This document shows positions 23,201 to 33,600 of a stretch of DNA of 64,000 nt, in pieces. The notes under the pieces are model-generated. The model had not been told where the DNA came from and did no database searches. It saw only the letters and a program-made list of their open reading frames with translations. This stretch comes from Undaria pinnatifida (taxonomy: Eukaryota > Sar > Phaeophyceae > Laminariales > Alariaceae): the NCBI GenBank assembly GCA_012845835.1, contig JABAKD010000014.1, positions 2,286,501 to 2,350,500 on the forward strand. Reading direction: 5' to 3'. The translations under genes were made by a program, and so were the position numbers. How positions within the stretch are numbered: position 1 is the stretch's first letter; every line of letters begins with the position of its first letter.

Positions 23201-25737
23201 TGCACAGATGCCGCACGACATAACACGACGACAGATGCAGGGTCTAGGTCATCTAAATCGTGATCTGTCTGATCTGTGATATACTTACAGCCAGCCGTCA
23301 AGTCTAACCAATCCACAGGCCCAGCTGTAGGGCAGAACCATCCTGATTTTTTTTTTTCTTTCTTTTCATTTTACCTGGGTGATCTGGCAGCGGCTGCATG
23401 CCGACCAGGTACAGTCTTCCCCCGGGAGCGACATGCCTCTTCAAACGCTCGAAAACTTGGTCCTGAAAAACATCAGGTTCGTACAGCAGTCGTGTTAGGG
23501 CCGTGTCTTGCAACACGACGATACAGTTACGCCAAATTTATTTCGACAAAGGAAACAGCCAAGCGATAAAGCACGGGCCAATACTATCACGACCCGTTTG
23601 TTGGGCCACGTCCCTCCCTTCCCCCCCAAGCTATCTCTCTCCCCCATTTATCCCTTATTTTTACTTTTTACCTGAAAGTAGGGGGCGAAACCGTCGATGG
23701 CCCCGACTAAATAATCCGCCAGCACGGTGTCAAAAACCTGTCCTTCCAAGAAGCGCTCGTCCCGCCAATTCCCGATGACGATTTCGTCTGGGGGCTTCAC
23801 CGTGAATCCGATCTGCCGCGGCCGACAAAGCCGAAATCCGTCCACAAACAGACGTGAGGACAAAGCATAAGGCACACAAGCACAACGAAAAAGGAAAATA
23901 TACAAAGGCGAAAAATGATACAGCAGTATAGCCTACACAGGTACAAAAATAATTTGCGCATTCCGAGAAAATTCCTACACGCTCCCAATAAACGTCCGCC
24001 TCAAATCGATCTGCCTCGGCAAAATTCGTCCTAAGGAGTAAGGTGTTATCTTGGCGTTTTATAGGCTATACGGTAATAGGTACTACAGTAACCGTACCTC
24101 TTTTCGTGTGGTGTCCGCAAACTGTGTGTCTGCTGTGACGGCGGTAAAGCCATCCGTGTCCAAAGTATTTATCCACTTCAACGAGTGGGTGCCTGTGCCA
24201 GCATCCAGAAACCGCCCCCTGACGACGTCGCAACACCAATCAAGCACATCACCATCGCACGACCATGGAGGCACGGTAAAAAACATAACAGGGGGGTAGG
24301 TAGGTAGGTAGGTAGGTAGGTAGGTAGGTAGGTAGGTAGGTAGGTAGGTAGGTAGGTAGGTAGGTAGGTAGGTAGGTAGGTAGGTAGGTAGGTAGGTAGG
24401 TAGGTAGATAGGTAGGTAGGTAGGTAGGTAGGTAGGTAGGTAGGTAGGTAGGTAGGTAGGTAGGTAGGTAGGTAGGTAGGTAGGTAGGTAAGTAGGTAGG
24501 TAAGTAGGTAGGTAGGCAGGTAGGTAGGTAGGTAGGTAGGTAGGTAGGTTTGAAGGTAGGTAGGTAGGAAGGTAGGTAGGAAGGTAGGTAGGAAGGTAGG
24601 TATGTAGGTAGGTAGGTAGGTAGGTAGGTAGGTAGGTAGGTAGGTAGGTAGGCCGGTAGGTAGGTAGGTAGGTAGGTACGCAGGGAGGGAGGGAGGGGAG
24701 AGGGAGGGAGGGAGTGGAGGGAAGCAGGGAGGGGGAGAAGCGAGCATGAGGGCGAAGGTCAGGTCATCGAAAAATACAACACGGGAGAGGAGAGGGGTAA
24801 CACGGATCGGCGGACGTATGATCACCATTTTTCTTAATTCGTACAGAATTTCCATCCCTCTGGTTCGGTTTTGATTCTGACTTTTGTAGGAGTGTGGTAA
24901 GTTTTTCTCTTAGTCACGTACTATAACACGAAAAACAAGCCAACCTAAATAAATCCAAGCTACACTAAACCAACCAAACTGCACTAAACTAAACTAAACT
25001 AAAACCTAAAACCTGCTGTTGCTGTTGCGGCTGCTGCGCGGCCTCCACGCTGCTGCCGCATAACCGAAATGAAATGAAATGAAATAAACCACACTAACCT
25101 AAAAACTGAACTATACACTAAGCTAAGCTTAAATTGAACGTGCACACAACAAAACAACACAAAACAAAGCGAAACAAAACTCAACTCAACCCAACCCAAC
25201 CCAACCCAACCCAACTAAACTATAAACTACCAGGTACTGTACTAACACCGAACACTAAACAACTAAACTAAACTCGACTGGACTAGCCAACCTAGATTAC
25301 ACTAAACTGAACTGGACTAATTAAACTTGAAAAAAAATAAACCTAGAACTGAACTAAACACTGAACAGCACTAATCTAAACTAAACTAAAAAGCAAAACA
25401 AATCAATATCAATATCAATACAAGCAACGAAAAAGATCAACCCAACAAAACAGAACAAACCACCACAGCAAACCAACACCAAAAAACAAAACCAGTTAAA
25501 AACATGCCCAACGAAAACACGCAAAAAAAAAACTCACCAAGGTTTCTTGGCTGCCTTCTGCATGCCCTCGATGGACCGGAAAAGCGCATCCTCCGTGGTT
25601 GCCGCCATCCTGAACTTTGGGAAGCCCTTCAAACCCCCGAACCCCCAGAAGAACGCTACCTTCGCGACCCTAAACACTGCCCTGTTCTCCTCGCGGCGGT
25701 ATGCTGCGCGTCCGCTTACGGGCGTCTGCGTCAACAT
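16870..25737 (-). CDS. SAM-dependent methyltransferase-like protein, 8 exons, 403 aa
   Basis: Eight minus-strand exons with GT-AG borders keep one frame: 25737-25538, 24218-24098, 23812-23672, 23462-23375, 22088-22010, 21217-21109, 19288-19161 and 17215-16870 (TGA). The protein carries a class I methyltransferase motif I ([14 protein letters not shown], residues 70-83), a motif IV-like stretch ([16 protein letters not shown], about 131-146) and a post-IV strand ([10 protein letters not shown], about 165-174). Later come [16 protein letters not shown] and a C-terminal strand [10 protein letters not shown], then an acidic low-complexity tail of about 100 residues. These support SAM binding; the substrate is unknown. 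The start is uncertain: ATG at 25737 is chosen, but an upstream exon, or the later Met at [10 protein letters not shown], is possible. The gene is divergent from AQR, about 3.8 kb away. Confidence 0.85.
17452..17575 (+). repeat. C-tailed repeat family B, partial, in methyltransferase intron 7
   Basis: It has GCAATGTCTGCCTGGTTGGT, GTAGGGATGCGAGGGTCTA and CATGCACAAACTGAGTACAC before a C-rich stretch. Confidence 0.6.
17985..18240 (+). repeat. C-tailed repeat family A, full copy
   Basis: About 250 bp with CGATCGCTATCCTAGGAGAT, GGAAGAAGCGTAATGAGCGC, GGTGCTCCGTCTCGAAAGGG and GCAACAAATGTGTACGC before a C run. The near-full partner is 53405-53660; partial copies lie at 35150-35200, 35555-35845, 31955-32015 (reverse) and 25828-25885 (reverse). 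Confidence 0.65.
18245..18520 (+). repeat. TACCC/CCCTA low-complexity tracts around exon-7 echoes
   Basis: Degenerate (TACCC)n-like runs at 18245-18300, 18400-18520 and 19040-19150 flank the three related copies of methyltransferase exon 7. The motif is not the TTAGGG telomere repeat. Confidence 0.6.
18292..18408 (-). pseudogene. echo b of methyltransferase exon 7
   Basis: The minus strand reads [20 protein letters not shown] and [13 protein letters not shown] in an open frame. It differs from exon 7 (19161-19288) at eleven codons over the shared part, nine of them synonymous by my count. The first seven codons, the acceptor and the donor GT are missing, so it cannot replace exon 7 as it stands. 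Confidence 0.8.
18519..18631 (-). pseudogene. echo a of methyltransferase exon 7
   Basis: The minus strand reads [20 protein letters not shown] and [18 protein letters not shown]. Of fifteen codon differences from exon 7, eleven are synonymous by my count. The donor GT has become GC (GAAGGCGAGG). AG lies just before the GCTGCC start, in a phase that would fit after exon 7 rather than after exon 6. Confidence 0.8.
18930..19036 (-). repeat. tRNA-like SINE head with duplicated box B
   Basis: The minus strand reads GCCCCGGTGGTCTAGTGG, GCTAGCGTTTGGTGCTTGAG, then GTTCGATCCCCACCGTG twice in tandem, and then T-rich sequence. Box A and box B are recognisable but the acceptor and T stems do not pair, so it is not called as a functional tRNA. 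Confidence 0.5.
19161..19288 (-). CDS. methyltransferase exon 7
   Basis: Acceptor TTCTTTAG, donor GGAAG|GTGAGG, phase 2 end. It encodes [17 protein letters not shown] and [17 protein letters not shown]. Two downstream echoes differ from it mostly at synonymous sites. Confidence 0.88.
19320..20045 (+). repeat. satellite of about 160-bp units, each carrying a TTAAC MITE
   Basis: Four to five units alternate CATCGGACAGATCACGAT-type linkers with a copy of the 90-bp MITE (near 19380-19468, 19543-19640, 19708-19797 and 19867-19956). Each has TAGTATAGGGAGGGGTTT and GGCTCTAAAGGG-type ends. The array fills part of methyltransferase intron 6. Related GATCTAGATCGTGATCTG words recur in intron 4 (22830-23280). 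Confidence 0.7.
20055..20345 (+). repeat. dispersed repeat, copy 2
   Basis: The diverged partner of 14840-15105, located in methyltransferase intron 6 and followed there by unique sequence up to the MITE at 20815. Confidence 0.6.
20815..21012 (+). mobile_element. MITE with about 30-bp inverted repeats (GGTCCCTCTATAG family)
   Basis: The left end TAATACGGTACAGGTCCCTC and the reverse complement of the right end, TAATACGGCAGTGGTCCCTC, continue to match to about 30 bp. The 198-bp element lies in methyltransferase intron 6 and directly abuts the echoed tail of exon 6. A related element is at 48861-49175. Confidence 0.75.
21019..21075 (-). pseudogene. echo of methyltransferase exon 6 tail and donor
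   Basis: The minus strand reads GTCTCAGCAAGGAAGACGTC, then TACGCGCAGCATACCGTCAA and GCGTCAG|GTAATA, matching the end of exon 6 (...CACCGTCAAGCGACAG|GTATCA) with few changes. The decoy donor GT is intact. Confidence 0.85.
21109..21217 (-). CDS. methyltransferase exon 6
   Basis: Acceptor GCCGCAG, donor CGACAG|GTATCA. It encodes [19 protein letters not shown] and [17 protein letters not shown]. Its head is echoed twice upstream and its tail once downstream. Confidence 0.9.
21301..21345 (-). pseudogene. echo of methyltransferase exon 6 head, copy 1
   Basis: Minus strand GCCGCGGCAG|GGAATGTACCCCTTGGAG against the real GTGCTGCCGCAG|GGAGTACCCCTTGGAG. The decoy acceptor AG is intact; a 2-base insertion shifts the frame. 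Confidence 0.8.
21630..21690 (-). pseudogene. echo of methyltransferase exon 6 head, copy 2
   Basis: Minus strand GGCGCTGCAG|GGAATACCTCTTAGAG continues as TGGGTTTCTCTTCAAATCGG, matching the real exon for about 40 bp in frame ([13 protein letters not shown]). The acceptor AG is intact. Confidence 0.85.
22010..22088 (-). CDS. methyltransferase exon 5
   Basis: Acceptor TCTGGCAG, donor TACCG|GTGGGT. It encodes [20 protein letters not shown]. The entry and exit phases match exons 4 and 6. Confidence 0.88.
22830..23280 (+). repeat. degenerate tandem repeat, GATCTAGA/ACATGTTCCTGGGTTG units
   Basis: About four units of 90-110 bp carry GATCTGAACGATCTAGCACA, TGTTTCCTGGGTTGGA and CATCTAGATCGTGATCTG. 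They lie in methyltransferase intron 4 and share words with the satellite at 19320. Confidence 0.55.
23375..23462 (-). CDS. methyltransferase exon 4
   Basis: Acceptor TTTTTCAG, donor CACCCAG|GTAAAA, phase 1 end. It encodes [20 protein letters not shown], the strand after motif IV. Confidence 0.9.
23672..23812 (-). CDS. methyltransferase exon 3
   Basis: Acceptor CGCGGCAG, donor TTTCAG|GTAAAA, 47 codons, phase 0. It encodes [16 protein letters not shown] and [20 protein letters not shown] (motif IV-like). Confidence 0.9.
24098..24218 (-). CDS. methyltransferase exon 2, SAM-binding motif I
   Basis: Acceptor GTCGTCAG, donor AAAGAG|GTACGG. It encodes [19 protein letters not shown], with the D-x-G-x-G nucleotide loop of class I methyltransferases. 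Confidence 0.9.
24293..24680 (+). repeat. (GGTA)n microsatellite, about 385 bp
   Basis: Nearly pure GGTA with scattered variants (GATA, AGTA, GGAA), followed by GGGA-rich sequence to 24735, in methyltransferase intron 1. The long antisense frame reading YLPTYLPT is a translation of the repeat. Confidence 0.95.
24930..25500. repeat. CTAAA/CCAAC low-complexity tract
   Basis: Degenerate AAACTAAACTAAAC and AACCCAACCCAACCC runs fill the rest of methyltransferase intron 1 upstream of the SSR. No gene is visible. Confidence 0.6.
25538..25737 (-). CDS. methyltransferase exon 1 (residues 1-66, start uncertain)
   Basis: Donor CCTTG|GTGAGT at 25538/25537 ends in phase 2 and joins exon 2 to give KKPW-GRFLDAG. 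The segment reads [20 protein letters not shown], then [24 protein letters not shown] just inside the chosen ATG could instead be an acceptor from an unseen exon. A diverged copy of this exon head lies at 25915-26010. Confidence 0.65.
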
Positions 25738-25827
25738 GGCACCGTGGGGGTGGTGGGGGCGGTGGTGGAGGGGGGTTGGGGGTTGGGGAGCGGGAGGCCG
25801 GGGGGGGGGGGGGCGGCAACGCGAACT

Positions 25828-25885
25828 CATTTTATTGCTTGCCTTGTCATTTTTGACCGCGCATCCCTTTCGAGATGGAGGGGGC
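25828..25885 (-). repeat. C-tailed repeat family A, partial, beside methyltransferase exon 1
   Basis: The minus strand reads CTCGAAAGGGATGCGCGGTC, GACAAGGCAAGCAATAAAAT, then a C-rich run at 25815-25799, and then exon 1. Confidence 0.6.
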
Positions 25886-25908
25886 GAGTAGATGGAGGGG
25901 GCGAGTAG

Positions 25909-26010
25909 ATGGAGCGGGGGTGGAGGGACGAACTCTACCTTTGCTACCCTAAAAACTGCCCTATTCTCCCCGCGGCGACGGACAACTGCGTCAAGATGAT
26001 GGCCCGGGGG
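25909..26010 (-). pseudogene. echo of methyltransferase exon 1 head
   Basis: Minus strand CATCTTGACGCAG, then GGGGAGAATAGGGCAGTTTT and AGGGTAGCAAAGGTAGAGTTC, matches exon 1 (CATGTTGACGCAG, then GAGGAGAACAGGGCAGTGTT and AGGGTCGCGAAGGTAGCGTTC). A family A element and a G/C run separate the two copies. Confidence 0.8.
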
Positions 26011-26369
26011 GGGGGGGTGGGGGGTTACTTGGGAGGGTTGTGGGAGGGGGTGGGGGGGGGGAGTATGGGGCGGGGCGGGGGGTTGAGTAGGACGGAGGGG
26101 GGCGAATGGCGGGGCGCGGGGGCAGTGGAGATAGGGCAGGGGTGGGCAGGAGGGGCAAGGAAAGGAGAATGGATGGGGGAGGGGGACGGAGGGTGGGAGC
26201 GGGGGGAGGGTGGAAGGGGGGAGGGAGGGGGGGGTATAAATGGAGGATGAAGGGGGAGATGGATGAGGTCGGGGGGGCGGCGGAGATGGTGGTGGTGGTG
26301 CCCCAGCCATCGAATGCGGCATGGCAGCTCGCCAGCTCTCCGTGTCATACTTACCCCCTTTCTACCGGT

Positions 26370-27345
26370 GTACCATTACAAGTTGATATTCCCAAGACCC
26401 GCATCCACCATTTGGGAGCTTTGGCCCTTGTACCTCGGTATCCCATTTTGCCACCACAGCATAGAGCAGCTACAAAACACGGCAAGCCGCGTAAATAGTG
26501 ATTCGCCAGCGGTCCGTGAGCAATGCTTCCGTTGCTTGCGGTGTTGCAAAATCTACATTGCCCACGATTTAGGAGCTTGTGCCTCGGTTCCTCTGGAAAC
26601 CATACGAGTAACGCAACTTGGTATATGCCCATGTATGATACGGTATTAGAGCCACTTCAGCTACGGAATTGGTCTGGTGCAGAATATGGTAAGCCAAGTA
26701 GTGGTTCGCCAGCGATCCGCGGGTCATCCTTGAGGTACCCCAATATCCACCTTGTCCACTAACTAGGAGCTTGTACCCCGGTACCTCCGGAACCCATAAT
26801 AAACGAGTAACGCAATATGGTGCACACATGTCATACCAGGTATCTGGCACCAGTATCTGGTACCAGGTACATACTCTAACATGGTACGCCGCAATATGTT
26901 TCGCCAACGGTTCGAGGATCATGGTTTCATTGTTTTCGGTGTTGCAGTATCCATATTGCCCACGACAGATAGGAGCTTGTGCCCCGGCACCCCCGGGCCT
27001 CGAAACGCTATATGGTATGATACGGTGTAATAGAACCTACCCCAGCTACACAATATGGTAAAAACCGCATGGTTGTTCGCCAGCGGTCCGTGGATCATGC
27101 TCCCATGGTTTACGGTGATGCAACATCCACATTGCCCAAGCTTTAGAAACTCATTTGTGCCCCGGTATGATACATCCGGAACCCGAAACACCATACCAGG
27201 TATGGTATGGTCTTAGAACTTACCCTGGCTACACAACATGGTGCAGTCTTGGAGCCTACCCCGGCAACACAATGTGGTAAGCCGCATGCTGGTTCGCCGG
27301 CGGTACGTGGATCATGCTTTCACGCTTTCGCAGTTCGGTGGTGCA
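26370..27345 (+). repeat. degenerate tandem satellite, about 180-200 bp units
   Basis: Five or so units share TGGTTCGCCAGCGGTCCGTG, ATCCACATTGCCCACGA, TAGGAGCTTGTGCCCCGGTA, ATGATACGGT and CCCCAGCTACACAATATGGT. Units begin near 26500, 26700, 26905, 27075 and 27290. It lies between the two divergent genes. Confidence 0.65.
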
Positions 27346-27479
27346 TACTCCTGGTACATACTCGCAGAACACTCACAAGGAGTGCAAAGCGGTGCACAGC
27401 AGCAACGCCTAGCTTCTGGATAGGCGGGAGCTATGGACTATGAACACGTATCTATATGAGCCTATGAGTCTACTGCTGT

Positions 27480-29300
27480 ACATAACGCTGGCACGCCACA
27501 GCATGCAGTTCTTGCACGGCGGCAGGCTACCAACAGCGGCAGAGTTCAGCTCGTAGGGGCCTGGGGGGGTGGGGGGGAAACCAAAAACTCGGAACGCACT
27601 CAAAGAAGGCATAAACGATACATAATCAGCATACCGGTACGATAGACTCCACTTATACCTCGTAGCTACGAATGCCAGCAACGCATTCTACAAGTCCCAC
27701 CAGCACGAGAGGCTTTGGAGTTACTCTGGCTCAGAATGGCGTGCTGCATTGCAAAGGGTCGCTTGTCTATAACACGCAATAATGGTGCCACAGAGGCTTT
27801 GGGTCATGAGAGCCCACATACACAAGCGCTTCTAAAGTCATTTCATAGCAGAGCACTACGGGGACCTGCTGAAAGATTCGATATGCTTGCCTCTACTCGT
27901 TAGCCTCCGTACCTAAGTTTCGACACGTGGCATGCGAACCGACAAACAACATGGTCAGGGCTCTGGACTATATGCCGCACCTGGACCATCCAAAGGCTCT
28001 TCAGTCGCTCTGTGTTCTCTGATATTTGCCTGCAGCTGGCTGAAATGCCCTCCGTTGCATCGTTGGGATCATATTTGCTGTCCTAATGAAAAACGCCACC
28101 AAGATCGCTACGAACTCCCCGAGGCAGTTTGTTCCCCTTTCCACAGCAGCAAGCTCGAGACTCGAGGGAGTCCACGAGGTATATCAATCAAAGCACGGGA
28201 AGCGTCGTTCCCGATTGATTGCTTGCATTCGTCGCGGGGGCCGATTGCTATACGGAAGAACGTTCGGCGGTGCGTACATCAATCGATCGTTGGTCGAACC
28301 CAGGGTCTATTACAGGCCGCATAGGCTGCGTGCGAGCTGTCAGAGAGGACACAACAGATATTGCACACGTCGGTGGTGGGAGCTTGAGCTTTAGGAAAAG
28401 GAAGACGCCGGGCTAACTCCCTGGATCAATCCAGGTTGGTTGTTGGGGATGAGGTCAGGGGTTGCGGATCACAACGTGGATAAACGAGGCCGACAACCAA
28501 CTCCCTCTTATTTGACGATGCTTTCAAAAGCGTGGGGACCTTGTTACAGCACCAGCGGCGTATCATATGGGCGCGCAACAAGAGTCACCTTGTACTCCGA
28601 GCAAATCTTGTGGGACACCAACCCTGCGAAACATAGGCTACGGCATTCTATACCGGGTAGGCTTTATGGTGTATCGCTCGCCCCTGAGCACGAATTCTAA
28701 ATCTAAATATCATAGCGTCTCTAAAACAGGGAGCGTGACGGTTTACTTGTAGGCCTGTTCTTGCCCATGGGCCGACCCTGCCGTGGGTCCAGGGCCTAGG
28801 GTAGTCTACGGTCTACTAGTATACCTAGTAGGGATTAGGGATCCCTGAGAGGCAACCTGCAGTCCCCTGCGAGTATCAGGTGCTTCTTTGCTGCCGAGTT
28901 TGTCGGTTGTGTTCATGTCATACAAAGGCTTCCCCCCCTTGTTGATCAACCCTGGGCGGCCGTCTCCAGCGTGGTGGTCGCTTGCTGTTCGCTTGCTGTC
29001 GGATCGCCTACTGCGCACTGCTTGTAAGTCGGCTCGGTGCTCTGCTTTGGGGGAGCATTGTGCCCTGCTTTGTATAATACCAGCTAAAACAAGCCTGAGT
29101 CTGTAAACTAGACTACGTTACTGCCTGGCATGGCATGTAAAAAGGCGTTGTTTTTCCTTCCTTAAAGCTAAACGGCAACTATCCTGCAAGCGAGCCATCA
29201 ACAAGGTGGACAGAGCACTGATGTCAGCTGCTGCATTACACTCCATAACGCAACCACAGCCACAATCACAATCACGGTCACAACCACCACCAGGACAACA
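27480..29300. other. intergenic, no gene recognised
   Basis: Several open frames of 60-130 codons in mixed frames resemble no family. The stretch should contain the promoters of both divergent genes, but I see no convincing TATA box or initiator. (CA)-rich sequence at 29250-29310 and an A-rich leader at 29460-29519 precede the AQR start. Confidence 0.3.
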
Positions 29301-29519
29301 ACACCTGGAATCCAGTATCCGAAATCCGTGCATTCATCCACTCGTATAATGCGAGCTCATGTTTTCCTGCGGCCACGACGCCAAACATGCTACAGAAACC
29401 GCGTCGAACCAACAACCACGTGTTGTCTGCTCTGCCGCTTTTTCCCGCCCCGCCCTCAACCCGAAACATTACAAACACAAAAACACAAACAATCGAACGA
29501 AAACAAAAGCAGAAAACAG

Positions 29520-30665
29520 ATGGCTGGACCAACACCACCAGCGTCGCCGTCCGGACGCGGTCGCGGTAAAGGCCGCAAGGACGAGAGAGGGGCATCTCCG
29601 GCTCGAGGGCGTGGGCGCGGTGGGCGCGGGGGCGCCGGGTCCCCAAGCACTGGCGGCCGGGGCAAAAGTGACGTTTCCTCGAGGCGTTCTTCCAGGGGGA
29701 CTGGGGCGGGGAGCGACGCGGCGCCGGCTGCGGCCTCCGACGCTTCTGATACTGCGGACGTGGAGGCGGCGGCGGCGGCGGACCCGGTAACCGACGCTGC
29801 TACTCCGGCCGCTACCGCCGCCGCTGCTGCTGCCCCAGCTGGTGGTGACGCCACGCCAGCTGCTGCTGATGCTAACGCTTCGCAAGCAGCGTTAACGGAG
29901 GGCGGTACCGCTACCCCTGATGATGTTGCGCCTGGCGGCGCCGACGCCACGGCTGCCGCTTCATCCGCTGCTAGCACTACCGCCGACGCTACCGTTACCG
30001 CAACCCCTGACGCCCCTGCCGTGGCAGAAGGAGAGACTACACCGACAAGCACAAGCGCGGACACGCCAACACCGACACCGACTTCACCTAGCGTTGGCGA
30101 CGCGCGCGGCCGATCCACCAGATCCAGCAACAGAAGGGGCCGCGGCGGGAGCCAAGGCCGCTCCCCCGGCCGGGTGAAATCCCCCGATCGCGGGGGGCGA
30201 GGCCGTGGAGCAAGTGGTGGTAGTGGGGGCGGGGGTAGAGATGGTGGGGGTGGGGGTAGGGGTCGGGGTGAGGGTCGGACCGCGCGAGGTGGAGTTGGAG
30301 CGGGTAGGGGACGAGGAAACACCGGGAAGGCGGGGAGAGGAAAGTCGCCGATTAGGGGTGGCCCAAGGATGGGGGGGGGGGTGAGGTCTGGGGGACCGGG
30401 GATGGGACCGGGGGGGCCGGGGATGGGACCGGGGGGGGCGGGGATGGGACCGGGGGGGGCGGGCATGGGACCGGGGGGAGCCGGGATGGGGCCGGGGGGG
30501 GCGGGAAAGGGGGTAGGGGCGGGGGCAGCTGGAGTGAAGCGCAAGCGAGCGGGTGGGCTGGTGACGATAACGGAAATTAAGGAAGATGAGCTGATGGCGG
30601 TGGCGAACGCAAACTGGGCCCGCGGGTCGAAAGCCGCTTCGAACGGGACGTTCAAGCCTAACCTG
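29520..30665 (+). CDS. AQR: AQR exon 1 (residues 1-382)
   Basis: Starts ATGGCTGG after an A-rich leader and ends CCTAACCTG before GTGAGT. Almost all of it is low complexity: GRG/RGG-rich, then Ala/Thr/Asp-rich, then RGG, then GPGMGPGG(A/P)GM repeats. Family-like sequence begins only near residue 350 ([18 protein letters not shown]). A 399-residue antisense frame over the same bases is a shadow of the GC-rich composition. Confidence 0.85.
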
Positions 30666-33600
30666 GTGAGTTGCTTGCGCTTTTCCCCTCTGTTTCAGTT
30701 AGGGTCTCCCTGTGTTGCAGGTTGAGTAGTGTCTGTGCCGGTATAATGCCGGTGAAACCGCATTGCACGACTTTAGCCTGCTATGCTAGTACCAGTATCG
30801 GTACGTACCGTCCCCTATGGTGCCGGTATCCGGTATACTGCCGGTAATGTTGGCTGGTACATATTATACCGTTACTATGAGGGGGGGCACTGTACCTGCC
30901 ATTACACTGTTGGAAAAGCGAAGACGTCGGCTGGACGGCACTCTTGCCCCTTGGCGGACAGTACCTCCCCGTACTAAATCGAGTATGTTATGTTGAGTGG
31001 AGCCTTGGCGGGCCGAAACTAGACGTCACCCGCAGCCTTTGATGTAAAGAGTGAAGAGATAGAGGAGTTTACTGTAGTTTAAGAGGCGTGTTTGTGTATG
31101 GTTTAATGGTTTGGTGGGTGTTCGTGAGTGGATGGGTGGGTGGGTAGGTGGTTGGTTGAGCGAGTTGGTCGGCAGACGGGTTGGTGGGTAGGTGGGTGGG
31201 TGGGTGGCTCGTTTGGTTGCTGAGTATATGTGGATGGGGTCGAGAGGTGGGTGGATGGGTTGGTATGTGAGAGAGTCGGTTGGATGAGTGGCGAGGCAGG
31301 GTGGGTGAGTGAGTGGTCGGGACGGAAGAGTGCCACGCGTTTTGTGCATGACGAGCCGGTGTTGTTGCAGTGTCGCTTGGAGAGTCGAATAGTGCTACAT
31401 CAGGGCGGACGCGCAGCAGCAGGGTGTAGAACTAATACGGGTGGAACAGTGGTCCTAGAGACGGACGGACGGTACCTTGGTGAGTTTTATCTTTGTCGAT
31501 CTTTTCGTCCGGAGTCCCGCCCTCCATGTGTGAGAGTCAGAGTTCCCACCGTATCTCCGGGAGCAAATGACATTTAATTTATGTTTGTTTCTCGGTCTCT
31601 TTTTCTCTCTATGTGGCAAAAGGGTTAGCAAAAAAAAAAAAAAAACGCCCTGTTCTCCTCGCCCCAACCCCCCCCTCCCAGGTATCAGGTCTAGATAAAA
31701 TGGCAGTGTGAAAAACGCCTCATCCCCCCTCCCCCCCTCCCAGGTGTCGACCATCTACCGGAAGGAGCTAAGGTCGTGCATGCCCACCCCCGGTGCCCGC
31801 GCCGGACCCGAGGCCAGCTCTCGCCTGCAGCTTCTGGAGTTCAGCGCCTACTTGGAAAATTACCTATGGCCCAACTTCGACCCCGAGCGTTCGTCGACGG
31901 AGCACCTCATGAGCACGGTGAGTGGGAGGGAGGGAGGGAGGGAGGAGGGGGGAGTACGCATGCGTTGGTTGCCTTAGTCGTTTGGCCATTGACCATGCAT
32001 CCCTTTCGAGACAGCAGAAAGAGCGGGGGGGGGGGGGGAGGAAGGAGGCGGAGGGCGGGAGGGAGGGAGGGCAGGGGGGTGGGTGGGGGGAGGGAGGCGG
32101 AGGGCGGGAGGGAGGAGAGGGCTTGTAGTAGGAGTGGGGGGAAGAGATGTGCCATTATAATGAGGAGGCGAGAGAAAGAGAGGGAGAGAGGGGCGAAGAG
32201 GAGGGGAGGGGGGTGGGGCATAATCGAGGGAGGGGGAAAGAGACGGGTCGCCCTGTAACTTTCACTGTCGCCCGCGACGTCTACGTCATTTTCCGCCCCA
32301 CCCCCTCGCTCTGTCACCGGAAGGAAAAGCACGGTATGGATAATGCTGCCGCCGGAAAGCCTTGTCCTTCACCTACCCCCCCCCTGATCCCCGCCCTTGC
32401 CCCCATCCGCGCCCTTGTCCTCTATCCCCACCCTTGTCTGCTATCCCCGTCCTTGTCCCCTATCCCCGCCCTTGTCCGCTCTCCCCATCTTTGCCCCCTA
32501 TCCCCGCCCATATCCGCTATCACCGCCGCCGTCCCGTACCCCCCCCCTCCCTGCAGATGCTCCTGATAAATTCCAAGTTCCATGAGGGCGTCAGCGTATG
32601 GGAGTCGCTGGGAATTTCGGAGGGGCGTCTGGGTAACCTACCGGACACCTCCACCGGCCCCGCCTCCGCCTCTTTGAATGGGAACCCCCAAACGTCTTCG
32701 GAGGCTGCTGGCGCAGTTGTACCGGCTGCTACAGTCGGGGGTAAGGAAATGGGTAAGGGCAAGGGTAAGCGCGGCGGAAAGCCTTCCAAGACCGGGGAGG
32801 AGCAGTTCTCGGCTTTCTTCGAAAGTGCCCTGGGTTTAGCGATGGGGCATTGGCCTAAGGTTAGCATGGGTGGGGGCGAGGGGAAGGGGAAGGGTGGGGG
32901 GGCAAGGGGCGGGGGCGACAAGAAGGGGAGGGAGGAGGAGGAGAAGGGGGGCGGCAAGGCTGCTATGGAGGTGGGTGAAGAGGAAGACAAGGAGGAGGAC
33001 GAGGAGGACGAGGAAAAGGAGGGGGAGGAGGGGGGGGACGGTGACGATGAGATGGCGAAGTCGGCCGATGGGCCCGGCGAGGCAGGGGGCGACAACGACG
33101 CTGCCGCTCCTGAAGAAGAAAGAGGAGAAGGGGCAGGGCAGAAAGACGAAGGGTCGGAACCGCCGCCGACAAAGGTCGCTCGCAAGGGCAAGAGGAACGA
33201 TAAGTCTCGCAGGTCTTCTGGGGGTAAGGGGAACAAGGGGGGGAGGAACGACAAGAAAGCGAAGGGTAGCAAGCGGGAGTTGCGGAAGAGGGCACCGAGG
33301 CGTGCCGGGTGGGAGGGGTTGTCTATGCACGAGCGCATCGCTTACGTCATGTTCTTGGTGAACGTTTTCCACGTGAGTTCTGCCCCGCCCCCTGTGTCTG
33401 TTGTGGTTACCCTTTGTTCTCGACCTTGACCTCTAACCGGTTTTTTGTGTCTAATTATCGTATCGAAAGTTTTATGGTATGTCGAAATATGGAACTTCGA
33501 TGTATTGTGTTGTGCTCAGGGTTAGGGTGTGTTGTGTTTAGATATTTTTGTGCTTAGGTTTTGTTGTGATGTGGCGCGGTTGTGCTGTGCTATTGTTTCC

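Noticed and set aside
24178-24855. 225-codon frame rich in YLPT repeats
   Set aside because: It is a translation of the (GGTA)n microsatellite inside a methyltransferase intron.
25909-26010. An extra upstream coding exon of the methyltransferase
   Set aside because: It is a diverged copy of the head of exon 1 (same GACGCAG and GGGCAGT words), truncated and without a donor.
27680-28420. Gene between the two divergent loci
   Set aside because: Several overlapping frames of 60-130 codons exist, but none shows a domain, consistent splice sites or a long open frame.
29456-30655. 399-codon minus-strand open frame
   Set aside because: It is antisense to the GC-rich, repetitive AQR exon 1; its Pro/Ala/Val bias mirrors the Gly/Ala/Arg codons of the real strand.
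32520-33338. 272-codon minus-strand frame rich in Ser/Pro
   Set aside because: It is the shadow of AQR exon 3, whose acidic/Lys-rich codons give Ser/Pro in reverse.
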